Source: Microbacterium ginsengiterrae | Lineage (GTDB): Bacteria; Actinomycetota; Actinomycetes; Actinomycetales; Microbacteriaceae | Reading direction: 5' to 3' | Length of the DNA stretch: 64,000 nucleotides | NCBI RefSeq assembly: GCF_014205075.1 | Contig: NZ_JACHMU010000001.1 | Coordinates: forward strand, 1,054,001 to 1,118,000 | In this document: positions 51,891 to 61,227 of the stretch, in pieces | How positions within the stretch are numbered: position 1 is the first letter of the stretch | Layout of the letters: each line of letters opens with the position of its first letter | Translations under genes and position numbers: made by a program | Notes under the pieces: generated by a model | Told to the model about the DNA's origin: nothing | Seen by the model: only the letters and a program-made list of their open reading frames with translations | Databases searched by the model: none

Positions 51891-54719
51891 CTAGGCCCTC
51901 CCGGCTGCGGCACGACGCATCCGAGCGAGGCCGAGCATCGCGCCGGCGCCGACCATCAGACTGAGAGCGAGCAGCAGTGCGGCCGTGGAATCCCCGCCGG
52001 TCGACGGCAACTCGCCGGCACCATCGGCACCCGCGGCGGGCTCGTCATCACCCCCGCCGGCCGGGGGTTCGGCGGCAACCGTGACCATCACCGTCGTCTC
52101 GCTCTCGAGCATGGTGGCTGCCTCAGGAACGAAGCGCAGTGTCACTTCGTGCACACCGACCGGTAGTGACCCGAAGGTCATGGTTCCCGTACCGTCGACC
52201 AGGACGGCCGGGTCCTCGATGGGATCCGTTCCCGAGAATGCCACCACGTGCCCGTCCACCGGGCCTGCTGGGCCGGACCGGCGGGTCGGCTCAGCAGCGA
52301 CAGCCGCCGTAAGCTCCACCGATGCGGGGGTCGCCGGCGTACCCGAGACAGCACCCGCACTCGGTGTCAGGACGGTGGCGATCCCGGCCACTTCCAGCTC
52401 TGCGGGGTCGGACGCCGATTCTGCGAATCCGGGCGCCGGGACGAAGCGAGCTGTCACGATGTGCGTTCCGATCTGCAGAGAGTCCGCTTCGATCTCGAAG
52501 CGCGCCTCGCCGTCATCCGCCTCGGGGTCGATGTCCATTCCTGCCGGTGCGGTGTGGACGACGTCGCCATCGAGGAGGAACTCGACCGCGCCCCTCGGGT
52601 CGGCGGTCACGCCCAGCTGGGTGGCGGTGACCGTCGCAGAGAGCGTGACGGTCTCATCCGCTCGAATGCCTGAGGAGGAGAGTGAGAGCGCGGTCGCTGT
52701 CTCCACCGCTGTGACCGAGATCGAATGGTCGCCCGAGGTCGACATGGCGAAGTCCCCGTTCACGTCCCCGAGGAACGCCACCGCGAGCTGCTCGGTCCCC
52801 CACGGCATGACGACGTCGTCGAACAGGACGGTGCCGCCGCTGTCGAGTGAGGCGTACGTCAGGGGCGATCCGTCGGCGAGGAGCACGACGTCCCCGTTCA
52901 GCCCGACAGCCGGCGAGGTGACGGCGGCCTCGACGTCGATCGGCTCGAACGCGCGGACGGTCGACGCAGCGGCGGTGATGGTCGTCGTCGTCGTAGCCTG
53001 CGCCACGGTGAACTGGACCGGATCGCTCACGGAGGGCAGAGCATCGGGCGTCGCGGGGTCGCCGTCCGGGAGTCCTGCGAACCGGGCGACGACTTCGTGA
53101 TCCCCCGCACCAGGGGCGACACTCACCGGGAACAGCGTGCTGAACCGCCCGTTGCCGCTGTAGAGAAGCACGCTGGATCCGACGTTGCTGCCGTCGACTT
53201 CGAAGTCGACGAGTTGCCCGGAGAGATTGACCGGACCGTCGAGCGCGATGCTCGCCCCGACAATGAGGAGCTCGCCGAACGTCGCCGGCGTCGTCAGGAC
53301 GGTGAGTTGCGTCTGCGTCGCGACATCATCCGGCCGTGGTTGCGGCGATGCAGCCTCGACAACCGTCACCGTGGTCGACCCCGTGGAGTTGGTCGACGAG
53401 GACCGGTAGTCCCGCTGCGATGTGGTGGGACTGAACTCCGCACGGAACTCATAGGTGCCCGCTGCAAGCCCGGCGACCGTGAACGTGTGGTCCCCGCTGA
53501 TCGACGCGTAGGCGACGCGGGTCGTGCCCTGATAGAGATTCACCCAGCCGTCCAACGGCGTGTTCGGCGTGCGGGTGTCGGCAGCGCGCACGCGCAGCGC
53601 GATCTGCTCGCCCGCGGCGACGTCCGCGGGCGCGCTCAACGTCGTCGTGCTCTGCATCGGGATCATGATGCGCACTGTCCCGACCTCGGCGAGCGGGCCG
53701 AAGTAGTCGTGCATGTCCTCGGGCCGACGCGCCTCAGTATCGATGTGCACGCCAGGAACGGCATCCGTGACCCAGCTCACGCCGGTTCCACCGCCGGACC
53801 CGGCGGAGTATCCCAGGAACTTGCGACCGCCACCGCCACCGGTGCCTGAGGCAGGCCAGCCACCGCCGCCGCCACCACCGCCACCTCCGCTGGTGCTCGT
53901 TGACGCCGTGCCGCCACCTGCGCCGGACTTCTTGTAGCGCGGGAAGGAGGAGTCGTCGACTCCGTTCTTCCCCATCCCGCCCGGGGTCTTGCCCGCCCCT
54001 GCGGTCGGCGCGTACGTCGTGATGGTCTTTCCATCGAACGACGAACCGGCATTGTCACCGCCCTTGCCGCCTGGCACGAAGCCGATGGTGGCGCTTCCGT
54101 CGGAATGCCCCTTGTAGCCGCCCATGGCCGCGATGACTGCCGTGAGGTCCCACAGGGAGAGCGACACGTTCGGCTTGCCGGTGTACCCGCCACCACCACC
54201 GCCGCCCGCGGCGACCGCGATGAGCTCTCCGTTGAGCTTGACTGCGGATGCCCCGCCACCACCACCACCGTTGGCCCCCAGAAGACTGCCTTTGCCGCCG
54301 TTGCCCCCGGAGATGAACCCGGCGCCGCCCATGCGCTCGTCACCCTTGCCCCGCCCGCGCTGACCGGCGTAGACCGTGAGGCGGTCCCCCGTCGCCACGG
54401 GGATCGTCACCCCGAAATCCGCACCGCGGCCACCGTTGACACGGTCACCGGCCCCACCTGTGCCGCCGCGCAGGCCCACCACTACCTCCGTGACGCCGGC
54501 CGGAACGACCCAGTCCGTGCCGCTCGGGCTCGTGAAGTCGAAGACCTGCTGCGGGGTGGGAGCCGCGTGCGCGGGGCTCGCCACCCCGACGCCGACGCCA
54601 CTGAGGGCGATCGCTGCCACGGTAAGCAGCGCGATGTGCCGGCGGGGGCGGGAGACGACCGTCGATGCAGGAGCGTCTCGGCGCAGATGCGGAACACGGG
54701 GACGATAAACTTGGATCAC
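51891..54719 (-). CDS. LPXTG-anchored secreted protein with glycine-rich domain and Ig-like repeats
   Basis: A 942-residue exported protein. A signal peptide (about residues 28-52, IALLTVAAIALSGVGVGVASPAHA) is followed by a glycine-rich domain (55-330, GGNGGKGSLLGANGGGGGGAS and similar), then about five Ig-like modules from 360 to 880 (TTTLSAPADVAAGEQIALRV, TQTQLTVLTTPATFGELL, TTTITAAASTVRAFEPIDV and so on). The C-terminus has LPSTGGD, a hydrophobic helix and RMRRAAAGRA, i.e. a sortase signal. GTG at 54719 is the start. A TGGACA-N17-TAATAT promoter ends six bases before it, so the mRNA is probably leaderless. It is a likely wall-linked adhesin or structural filament protein. Confidence 0.83.
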   Translation of the reverse strand: MIQVYRPRVPHLRRDAPASTVVSRPRRHIALLTVAAIALSGVGVGVASPAHAAPTPQQVFDFTSPSGTDWVVPAGVTEVVVGLRGGTGGAGDRVNGGRGADFGVTIPVATGDRLTVYAGQRGRGKGDERMGGAGFISGGNGGKGSLLGANGGGGGGASAVKLNGELIAVAAGGGGGGGYTGKPNVSLSLWDLTAVIAAMGGYKGHSDGSATIGFVPGGKGGDNAGSSFDGKTITTYAPTAGAGKTPGGMGKNGVDDSSFPRYKKSGAGGGTASTSTSGGGGGGGGGGWPASGTGGGGGRKFLGYSAGSGGGTGVSWVTDAVPGVHIDTEARRPEDMHDYFGPLAEVGTVRIMIPMQSTTTLSAPADVAAGEQIALRVRAADTRTPNTPLDGWVNLYQGTTRVAYASISGDHTFTVAGLAAGTYEFRAEFSPTTSQRDYRSSSTNSTGSTTVTVVEAASPQPRPDDVATQTQLTVLTTPATFGELLIVGASIALDGPVNLSGQLVDFEVDGSNVGSSVLLYSGNGRFSTLFPVSVAPGAGDHEVVARFAGLPDGDPATPDALPSVSDPVQFTVAQATTTTTITAAASTVRAFEPIDVEAAVTSPAVGLNGDVVLLADGSPLTYASLDSGGTVLFDDVVMPWGTEQLAVAFLGDVNGDFAMSTSGDHSISVTAVETATALSLSSSGIRADETVTLSATVTATQLGVTADPRGAVEFLLDGDVVHTAPAGMDIDPEADDGEARFEIEADSLQIGTHIVTARFVPAPGFAESASDPAELEVAGIATVLTPSAGAVSGTPATPASVELTAAVAAEPTRRSGPAGPVDGHVVAFSGTDPIEDPAVLVDGTGTMTFGSLPVGVHEVTLRFVPEAATMLESETTVMVTVAAEPPAGGGDDEPAAGADGAGELPSTGGDSTAALLLALSLMVGAGAMLGLARMRRAAAGRA

Positions 54720-54725
54720 TATCCA

Positions 54726-54754
54726 ATATTAGACAGCAATGCATGTTTTGTCCA
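54726..54754 (-). promoter_or_regulatory. Sigma-70-type promoter of the LPXTG gene
   Basis: On the minus strand, TGGACA (54754-54749), a 17-base spacer and TAATAT (54731-54726) form a near-consensus promoter. The -10 box ends six bases before the GTG at 54719, which would place the first transcribed base at the start codon. Confidence 0.7.
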
Positions 54755-54795
54755 GTGTACTCAGCATCTCATTCCGATACGCGAGCGTCAGGCGC

Positions 54796-56304
54796 TCAGC
54801 GCATCCGGCGGTGCACGGACTGGGGAGTGAGGTACGCCATCAGCCCCTCGATGCCGTACTCGACTCCGAGCCCCGAGTCGTGCCGTCCGCCGAAGGGCGC
54901 GTAGTGGTTGGAGGCGAACATGTTCACCCCGACCGAGCCGGTGTCGATCCGGCGGGCGATGCGGAACGCGGCATCCTCGTCTCCGCCGAAGACGATGCCC
55001 CCGAGACCGAACGCGGTGTCGTTGGCGATGTCGACGGCGCCGTCGACGTCGTCGGCGCGCAGGATCGTGATGACCGGGCCGAAGATCTCCTCGCGGGCGA
55101 TCGTCATGCCCGGCGTCACATCGGCGAACACCGTGGGGGCGACGAACGCTCCTCCCGGGAGGGGTTCGGCCACGTCGCCGCCGAGCGTCGCCCTGGCGCC
55201 CTCGGCGACACCGGCGCGGATGAACCCGCGCACACGATCGCGCTGCGCGAACGACGCGACGGGTCCGAACACCGTCGACGGGTCCAGCGGGTCGCCGACG
55301 GGAGCGGCAGCCACTGTTGCGGTGACCATGTCGACGAGCTCGTCGTAGCGCTCGGCCGTGGTGACGAGGCGGGTGGAGATGTAGCAGGTCTGCCCGGTGT
55401 TGCGCATGCAACTGCGCAGCAGGACAGACGACATGGCATCCAGGTCGGCGTCCGGGAGGACGAGCGCCGTCGACTTGCCGCCGAGCTCGAGGGTCACCGG
55501 TCGAAGCAGCTCACCGCACGCGGCGGCGATCCTGCGCCCGACCGGGGTCGATCCGGTGAAGGCGACCTTGTCGATCCCCGGGTGCCGCACGAGCATCTCG
55601 CCGGCGACGCCGTCGCCCGTGACGATGTTGATGACGCCGGCGGGGATCCCCGCCTCATCGGCCGCCTCGAGCAGGAATCGGACGGACAGCGGCGTGGGAC
55701 CGGCCGGCTTGATGACGACGGTGCAACCGGCCAGCAGGGCGGGTGCGAGTTTGATCACGACGAGGTTGATCGGGAAGTTCCAGGGGGCGATGAGCGCGCA
55801 CACGCCGATCGGGTCGTGCGCGACCACCGTCTCGTTGCGCCCGTCGGGGAACGCCCGAACGTCCTCCTGCTCCAGGTGCCCTGCGAGACTCGCGACGACG
55901 CGGAGGATGGATGCCGCGTTCGCCGCAGCGCCGGCGGTCTCGGACACCGGCGAACCGTTCTCCAGCGTGTTGGTGACGCTCAGCACGTCCGCACGCCGCT
56001 CGACGGCATCCGCCATGCGGCGCAGCAGGTGCGCGCGTTCAGAGGGAGTCCGTGCCGCCCACTGGGGACGGGCGGCACGGGCTGCGGCAACGGCCGCGTC
56101 GATGGCGGCGGCATCCGCCTCCGGCACCGACCCCCAGTGATCTCCCGTCGCGGGGTCCACGACGGGTGAGATCACCGCTCCGGCGGCCGTCGTCTCGGCA
56201 CCGTCGATGCGGTGACCGGAGACGTGGGTGTACGGCAGGCCGGATGCGGCGTCGCGGTGGCGATCACGCATCGCCGCCACGAGGTCTTCAGTCAGCATGG
56301 TCAC
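54796..56304 (-). CDS. creC: Aldehyde dehydrogenase (CreC-like)
   Basis: A 502-residue NAD(P)-dependent dehydrogenase. N176 lies in APWNFPIN, E273 in TLELGGKS and catalytic C307 in NTGQTCYIS. In the C. glutamicum cre pathway CreC oxidises the hydroxybenzaldehyde to hydroxybenzoate. It is the last gene of the operon, its start overlapping the HD-protein stop by four bases. Symbol is based on position and family order. Confidence 0.85.
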   Translation of the reverse strand: MTMLTEDLVAAMRDRHRDAASGLPYTHVSGHRIDGAETTAAGAVISPVVDPATGDHWGSVPEADAAAIDAAVAAARAARPQWAARTPSERAHLLRRMADAVERRADVLSVTNTLENGSPVSETAGAAANAASILRVVASLAGHLEQEDVRAFPDGRNETVVAHDPIGVCALIAPWNFPINLVVIKLAPALLAGCTVVIKPAGPTPLSVRFLLEAADEAGIPAGVINIVTGDGVAGEMLVRHPGIDKVAFTGSTPVGRRIAAACGELLRPVTLELGGKSTALVLPDADLDAMSSVLLRSCMRNTGQTCYISTRLVTTAERYDELVDMVTATVAAAPVGDPLDPSTVFGPVASFAQRDRVRGFIRAGVAEGARATLGGDVAEPLPGGAFVAPTVFADVTPGMTIAREEIFGPVITILRADDVDGAVDIANDTAFGLGGIVFGGDEDAAFRIARRIDTGSVGVNMFASNHYAPFGGRHDSGLGVEYGIEGLMAYLTPQSVHRRMR

Positions 56305-56945
56305 GAGAGCTGCTCGACCTTCAGCAGCCGTTCCGCCCTGGTGAGCTCGGCCTCGGCCATCTGCACGGCGGCGTCCGTGAGGAGCTCCGGCACGATCTCC
56401 TCACGCAGCCGAGCGCAGTAGTCCGCCGGTGTCCGGCCGAACCACGACGAGGCCAGGGCGATCCCGGTCGGGGTGAAGCGCCAGAGCCGGTCGGCGTCGC
56501 GGACGAGGCTGTCCTCGAGCGAGTACGAGACCGGGCGGGTGTCGTGGCCGTCGATGATCGCGGTCACGCGCTCGATGAACGCATCGTCGTACCCGAGCCC
56601 GGGAAGCACCTCGCGTGCGATGTCGCAGCCGTGCCGCTCGTGCTCGTACCGCACATCCGCGCGGCGCCAGTCCCCGGAGAAGCCCTCGGTGAGGATGCGG
56701 TCCTGGTCGACGCGGGCCCAGCCGGTGTCGTGCAGCAGGATCGTCACGCGGACGAGCAGTGCGTCGGCCTCGGGGTGGGCGTCGCAGAGACGCTCCGCGA
56801 ACGCGAAGGAGATCGGCAGGTGGATGTCGTTCTGCCGCGAACGCGACTCCTTGACGATGGCGCGCCACAGCGGATCGAGGTCGCCACGGTCATCCGAGGC
56901 GGAGATCGGGCTGGTGTCGACGGGGGCGACGGCGGGGAGAGTCAT
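56301..56945 (-). CDS. creD: HD-domain phosphohydrolase (CreD-like)
   Basis: A 214-residue HD-superfamily protein. The metal site is built from H42 (NDIHLP), H72-D73 (LLHDTGW), the H in YEHERHG (about 102-105), H134-D135 (IDGHD) and D150/D152 (VRDADRLWRF). This set fits phosphatases. In the cre pathway CreD removes the phosphate from the oxidised aryl phosphate, freeing the hydroxybenzyl alcohol or acid. ATG 56945 follows GGAG; 56966 would be an alternative. Overlaps creC by four bases. Confidence 0.78.
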   Translation of the reverse strand: MTLPAVAPVDTSPISASDDRGDLDPLWRAIVKESRSRQNDIHLPISFAFAERLCDAHPEADALLVRVTILLHDTGWARVDQDRILTEGFSGDWRRADVRYEHERHGCDIAREVLPGLGYDDAFIERVTAIIDGHDTRPVSYSLEDSLVRDADRLWRFTPTGIALASSWFGRTPADYCARLREEIVPELLTDAAVQMAEAELTRAERLLKVEQLS

Positions 56946-56958
56946 GGGGGCTCCGTTC

Positions 56959-58242
56959 TCAGGCATTGACTGCTTCGGGCAGCACGACAGCGGACTTCAG
57001 CGGCACGGAGGTGTCCGCAGCGGCCTCGGGTGGGATGGTGCCGCCCTTCGCGAGCGCGGACTTGACCGCGAGGAACTCGACGGGATGGTTCACGACGTCG
57101 GCGGCGATGAGGCGGCCGTCGCGGTAGTACAGCACCGCGAACCGTTCGGTGTCCGGTTCACCTCGTACGATGACGCGGTCGTATCCCGTCGACAGACCCG
57201 CGATCTGGAGCTTCAGGTCGCCCTGATCCGACCAGAACCATGGGACGGAGCGGTACTCGGCCGGTTCCCCGAGCAGGGACGCGGCGGCGATCTTGGCCTG
57301 TTCGAGAGCGTTGTTCACGCTCTCGAGGCGGATGCGGCCGCCGACACCGAGCGGGTAGGGGTTGGGCATCATGGTGCAGTCGCCTGCGGCGACGGTGAGA
57401 CCGTCGGATGCCCGCGCCGCACTGTCGACGACCATGCCGCCGTCGACCTCCAGGCCGAGCTGCTCGGCGAGTTCGGTGCGCGGCACGACGCCGACGCCGA
57501 TGAGGACGAGGTCGGCGGGGATGACGGTGCCGTCGGCGAGTTCCACGCCGGTGACCGAGCCGTGTGCGCCGGCGACGCGCGCGTCACCACCGAGGATCCG
57601 GGAGATGCGGGCGTCGAGGATCACCCGGATGCCGCGCCGACGGTGCGCATCGAGGTAGAAGGCGCTGGTCTCCTCGGACACGACGCGTCCGACCAGCCGA
57701 GGCGCGGCCTCGAGGACGGTGACGTTCTTGCCGAGGCCACGGGCGACCGCTGCGGTCTCCAGACCGATGAAGCCGCCACCGATGACGACGATGTCCTTCG
57801 CATCCTCATCCGCGAGCGCCGGCTGCAGAGCGATGGCCTGGTCCGCATCACGGAGGTAGTGCACACCGTGGTAATCGGTCCCCTCCAGGGGAAGCCGTCT
57901 GGCGGACGCCCCCGTGGTCAGCGCGAGCCGTCCGAAGGGGATCCGGCGGCCGCCCTCCGTGGTCGCGACACCCGTTCCGTCCGCGTCGCGATGCACCGTG
58001 ACGACGCGGTCGCCGGTGACGAGCTCGATGTCGCGCTCGGCGAACCATTCGCGGCTGCGCAGGATGACGTCGTCCGGCTGCAGCTCGCCCTTGATCCACC
58101 CCTTCGACAGCGGCGGGCGCTGGTACGGCCGGTGCGCTTCCTCTCCGACGAGCACGATGGGGGCGGTGTCGCCGCGTTCACGCATGATGGAGGCGATCTG
58201 CACGCCGGCCTGGCAGGCGCCGACGATGAGTGTGGCGTTCAT
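56959..58242 (-). CDS. creE: FAD-dependent ferredoxin reductase (CreE-like)
   Basis: A 427-residue NAD(P)H reductase of the putidaredoxin/rubredoxin reductase family. FAD loop LIVGACQAGVQIA at 5-17, PYQRPPLSKGWIKGE, NAD loop VVIGGGFIGLETAAVARGLGKNVTVLE and VAAGDCTMMPNP are family landmarks. A Cys replaces the middle glycine of the first GxGxxG, a tolerated change. It passes electrons to the ferredoxin upstream for P450 CreJ. ATG at 58242 is 13 bases after the ferredoxin stop. Confidence 0.85.
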   Translation of the reverse strand: MNATLIVGACQAGVQIASIMRERGDTAPIVLVGEEAHRPYQRPPLSKGWIKGELQPDDVILRSREWFAERDIELVTGDRVVTVHRDADGTGVATTEGGRRIPFGRLALTTGASARRLPLEGTDYHGVHYLRDADQAIALQPALADEDAKDIVVIGGGFIGLETAAVARGLGKNVTVLEAAPRLVGRVVSEETSAFYLDAHRRRGIRVILDARISRILGGDARVAGAHGSVTGVELADGTVIPADLVLIGVGVVPRTELAEQLGLEVDGGMVVDSAARASDGLTVAAGDCTMMPNPYPLGVGGRIRLESVNNALEQAKIAAASLLGEPAEYRSVPWFWSDQGDLKLQIAGLSTGYDRVIVRGEPDTERFAVLYYRDGRLIAADVVNHPVEFLAVKSALAKGGTIPPEAAADTSVPLKSAVVLPEAVNA

Positions 58243-58255
58243 GATGGACTCCGGC

Positions 58256-58576
58256 TCAGATCTGTTCGCTCGGTGTGGTGATGTGGTACTCGCAGCCGTC
58301 CTCGAGCCGGATCTGGCACGAGAGCCGCGACTCATCCCGACGGTCGACGGCGGTGCCGTCGAGCATCTCGTCCTCGAGGTCCCCTGGTCCTCCGACGAGG
58401 TCGCGGGTCTCGGGAGCGACGAAGACGTGACAGGTGGCGCAGGACAGGCTCCCGCCGCACTCGCCGACGATGCCTGGTACGCCGTTGCGGACCGCGGTCT
58501 CCATCACGGAGTCGCCGGGGCGTCCGTCGATCGTGGTGACCGTGCCGTCGTCGGCGGTGTAGGTGACGGTGCTCAT
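58256..58576 (-). CDS. creF: 2Fe-2S ferredoxin, adrenodoxin type (CreF-like)
   Basis: A 106-residue ferredoxin. Cluster ligands C40, C46, C49 and C87 follow C-x5-C-x2-C-x37-C, the pattern of vertebrate-type P450 ferredoxins such as putidaredoxin. It carries electrons from the reductase to the P450. It lies between reductase and SDR genes in the operon. Confidence 0.9.
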   Translation of the reverse strand: MSTVTYTADDGTVTTIDGRPGDSVMETAVRNGVPGIVGECGGSLSCATCHVFVAPETRDLVGGPGDLEDEMLDGTAVDRRDESRLSCQIRLEDGCEYHITTPSEQI

Positions 58577-58589
58577 GATGTCTCCTTGA

Positions 58590-59327
58590 TCAGATGAACT
58601 GGCGGCCGCCGTCGACGACGACGGTCTGGCCAGTGACGAATGCGGCGGCGGGAGAGGCGAGGTACAGCACGGTCCCGACGATGTCCTGAGGTGCGATGGC
58701 CCGGCGGATCGATCCGCGATCGACGCCGTATTCGGCGGCGTTGTCGATCAGGCCGTGGCTGGCCTCGGTGAGGGTGAAGCCGGGTGCGACGGTGTTGACG
58801 GTGATGTCTCGCGTGCCGAGCTCCTTGGCGAGGACGCGGGTGAGCCCGATGACCCCGGCCTTGGATGCGACGTAGTGGGCCCACTGCGCCGACCCGCTGA
58901 AGACCGTCGCGGAGGAGATGTTGATCACCCGACCGCCGGCGGCCAGATGCGGCGACAGCGCGCGGGCGACCTGCCACGGCCCCTTCAGGTTGACGGCCAT
59001 CACGCGGTCCCACTCCCCCTCGTCGATGTCCTCGAAGGGCGACCGGGTCACCGTCGCGTAGACGGCGGCGTTGTTGATGAGGACGTCGACGGACCCACCC
59101 GCCTCGACGGCGGCTGCGGCGAGGGCATCCGTCGACGCACGGTCGGTGACATCGACCCGCACGGCGAGCGCGGTGCCACCGGCATCCTCGATGGACGCCG
59201 CGACCCTGGCGGCGGCATCCCCGTCGATGTCGGCGACGATCACGCGGTCTCCGGCGGCGGCGAAGGCACGGGCGAACTCCGCGCCGAGCCCTCCGCCTGC
59301 GCCGGTGACGACCACTGTGCGAGTCAT
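58590..59327 (-). CDS. creG: SDR-family alcohol dehydrogenase (CreG-like)
   Basis: A 245-residue classical SDR. TGAGGGLGAEFARAF (nucleotide loop), NNAAVYA, SSATVFSGSAQWAHYVASK (Ser, Tyr-x3-Lys) and TGQTVVVDGG are intact. In the cre pathway CreG oxidises the hydroxybenzyl alcohol to aldehyde, which CreC then oxidises. It starts 16 bases after the synthase subunit gene. Confidence 0.85.
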   Translation of the reverse strand: MTRTVVVTGAGGGLGAEFARAFAAAGDRVIVADIDGDAAARVAASIEDAGGTALAVRVDVTDRASTDALAAAAVEAGGSVDVLINNAAVYATVTRSPFEDIDEGEWDRVMAVNLKGPWQVARALSPHLAAGGRVINISSATVFSGSAQWAHYVASKAGVIGLTRVLAKELGTRDITVNTVAPGFTLTEASHGLIDNAAEYGVDRGSIRRAIAPQDIVGTVLYLASPAAAFVTGQTVVVDGGRQFI

Positions 59328-59343
59328 GTGCGTGCTCCTGCTC

Positions 59344-61194
59344 TCAGTCGTCCAGCAGCTGGACGGTGCCGGTGTTGCCGTCGACCCGCAGCCGCTGACC
59401 GGTGGTGATCTGCACCGATGCGGTGCCGGTTCCCGTGACGGCGGGCATCCCGTACTCGCGGCACACGATGGCGGCGTGGCTCATCATGCCGCCGATGTCG
59501 GTCACGGTCGCACGGATCTTGCCGAAGATCGGGCCCCAGCTCGGTGCCGTCACCGGAGCGACGAGGATCTCGCCCTCCTGCACCTCGAAGAGCTGGTCCG
59601 CACTGGAGATCACGCGCGCACGCCCCTCGGCGATGCCGGGCGACGCGGCCATGCCCTTGAGCGTGCCCTCCGGGGTGTCGCCCTTGCCGAGCCAGTTCTG
59701 GATCTGGTCGTCGGTGATGCCCCACAGCATGAGGGTGAACGGCTCGGTGATCACCTCGGGCGGCGTGTTCAGTGCCGGCTGCGGCCGCGCGGTCGAGAGC
59801 GCGTCGATGATCCCGCGGCGACGCTCGATCTCAGCGGGCCAGCGAGAAGGACCGATGGCGGGCGCGCCGACCATCCAGCCGTTGACGTAGTCGAACAACA
59901 CCTCGCGGACCTCGTCCCTGCGGAGGTAGAACATGTCGTTCGCCTCCGGCCAGAATCCGGCCTCGTGCAGCACGGCCGACAGCTGCCGTGCCTTGCGCCA
60001 GAAGACGCCCATGGTCCAGTGCTCGATGTAGAAGTTGTGGTTCTCGACGTACGGGTAGACGACGCGTGCGAGGCCGAGCTTGCCGTGGAAGGTCGCCAGC
60101 GCGTCGCCATCGAGCAGCTCGGCGTACTCCGAGGTGATCCGGTCGCGCTCCGCGACGAGCTCGTCGACGTGACGGTCGATGTCCGCACCGTCCTGGAGGC
60201 GCTGGATGTATCCCTTGATGAAGCCGAGCGGGATCGCCGGCACGTCGCGCCAGTACTGGTCGTGGGCGTAGAACCCGTTCCCGGTGGTGAAGTTGAACCA
60301 CGGGTCCTGTGCGTCGTTCCACGCCTGCGTCCATGCGGACCCCGATGCGTGCGCGGCGATGGCGGCGAGAGTGCCCTCGGCATCCGACGTGTCCTCGAAC
60401 AGGCCGGTGAGGCCGTCGCGGACGGCGATCTTCGCGAGCTTCTTCAGCTCGTCGTCGGGGCGGAACAGTTCCATGTCGACGCCCTGCACCATCGTGGCGA
60501 TGGCCTGGTCGGGGATGCGGGGGAACAGCTCCTTGCAGAACATGAACAGGTCGAGGTACGCGACGTAGCCGAGGTTGAGGAACTCGAAGTGGTACTGCCA
60601 GGCGCGGTAGGCGAGCGAGATGAGCCGGTCGTAGTTCTCGAGGAACTCCGTCGCCGGGCTCGTCCCCTTCCCGGAGAGGACGTCTTCGAGCGGGATGGCG
60701 TCCGGCAGCGCCGTGAAGTCGAGCGCCTCGATCTCGGCGATCGTCGAGCGGAGCTTGCCGTGCCAGTTCTGCAGCAGGCTGTCCCAGTTCTCGAAGTAGT
60801 GCCCCGCCCGCTTCATGAACTCCGGGACGCGGGCTTCGATGTGCTCGGGGTCGACCGCGACCGGCGACATGAAGACGTAGCCGTTGTGGATGCGGTATTC
60901 GATGCCGTTGGCGGTCGGGATGAGCAGCTGGCGGGCGTTGTACTGCCCGAGGCATCCGACGGCGAACTCGAAGCCGATCGTCTCGAAGGGCTTGGTCACG
61001 GTGGGCCAGTGCTGGCTGTCGCAGAACCAGAACTTGCTCTCCTCGACCTCGCGGCGGTCGTCCTGGAACACGAGGTTGTAGGCGTACAGGTCCTTCCACC
61101 CCTCGGCTCCGGCGGGCGGGGCCTGCTCATAGGGGCTCGGGAAGGAGTTGCGCGCGGTGGCTGTGGCGGTGGCAACAGCGGTCGACTCTGACAT
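59344..61194 (-). CDS. creH: Aryl phosphate synthase subunit with phosphohistidine domain (CreH-like, PEP-utilizing)
   Basis: A 616-residue protein. Residues 1-490 form a large substrate-binding region of the phenylphosphate-synthase-like type (DLYAYNLVFQDDRREVEESKFWF, YIEHWTMGVFWRKARQLS). The last 120 residues are a PEP-synthase swivelling domain with phospho-acceptor His573 in GGMMSHAAIVCREYG. With the ATP-grasp subunit encoded next, it would form a two-part dikinase-like enzyme that phosphorylates a phenol (CreHI in C. glutamicum). It resembles phenylphosphate synthase but is adapted to alkylphenols. Confidence 0.83.
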   Translation of the reverse strand: MSESTAVATATATARNSFPSPYEQAPPAGAEGWKDLYAYNLVFQDDRREVEESKFWFCDSQHWPTVTKPFETIGFEFAVGCLGQYNARQLLIPTANGIEYRIHNGYVFMSPVAVDPEHIEARVPEFMKRAGHYFENWDSLLQNWHGKLRSTIAEIEALDFTALPDAIPLEDVLSGKGTSPATEFLENYDRLISLAYRAWQYHFEFLNLGYVAYLDLFMFCKELFPRIPDQAIATMVQGVDMELFRPDDELKKLAKIAVRDGLTGLFEDTSDAEGTLAAIAAHASGSAWTQAWNDAQDPWFNFTTGNGFYAHDQYWRDVPAIPLGFIKGYIQRLQDGADIDRHVDELVAERDRITSEYAELLDGDALATFHGKLGLARVVYPYVENHNFYIEHWTMGVFWRKARQLSAVLHEAGFWPEANDMFYLRRDEVREVLFDYVNGWMVGAPAIGPSRWPAEIERRRGIIDALSTARPQPALNTPPEVITEPFTLMLWGITDDQIQNWLGKGDTPEGTLKGMAASPGIAEGRARVISSADQLFEVQEGEILVAPVTAPSWGPIFGKIRATVTDIGGMMSHAAIVCREYGMPAVTGTGTASVQITTGQRLRVDGNTGTVQLLDD

Positions 61195-61227
61195 GGCTGT
61201 CCTCTCGGAGGGGTTCGGGTAGGCGGC

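Noticed and set aside
53760..54360. GC-rich trinucleotide repeats as a separate DNA element
   Set aside because: They are the codons of the glycine-rich domain of the LPXTG protein and stay in frame throughout.
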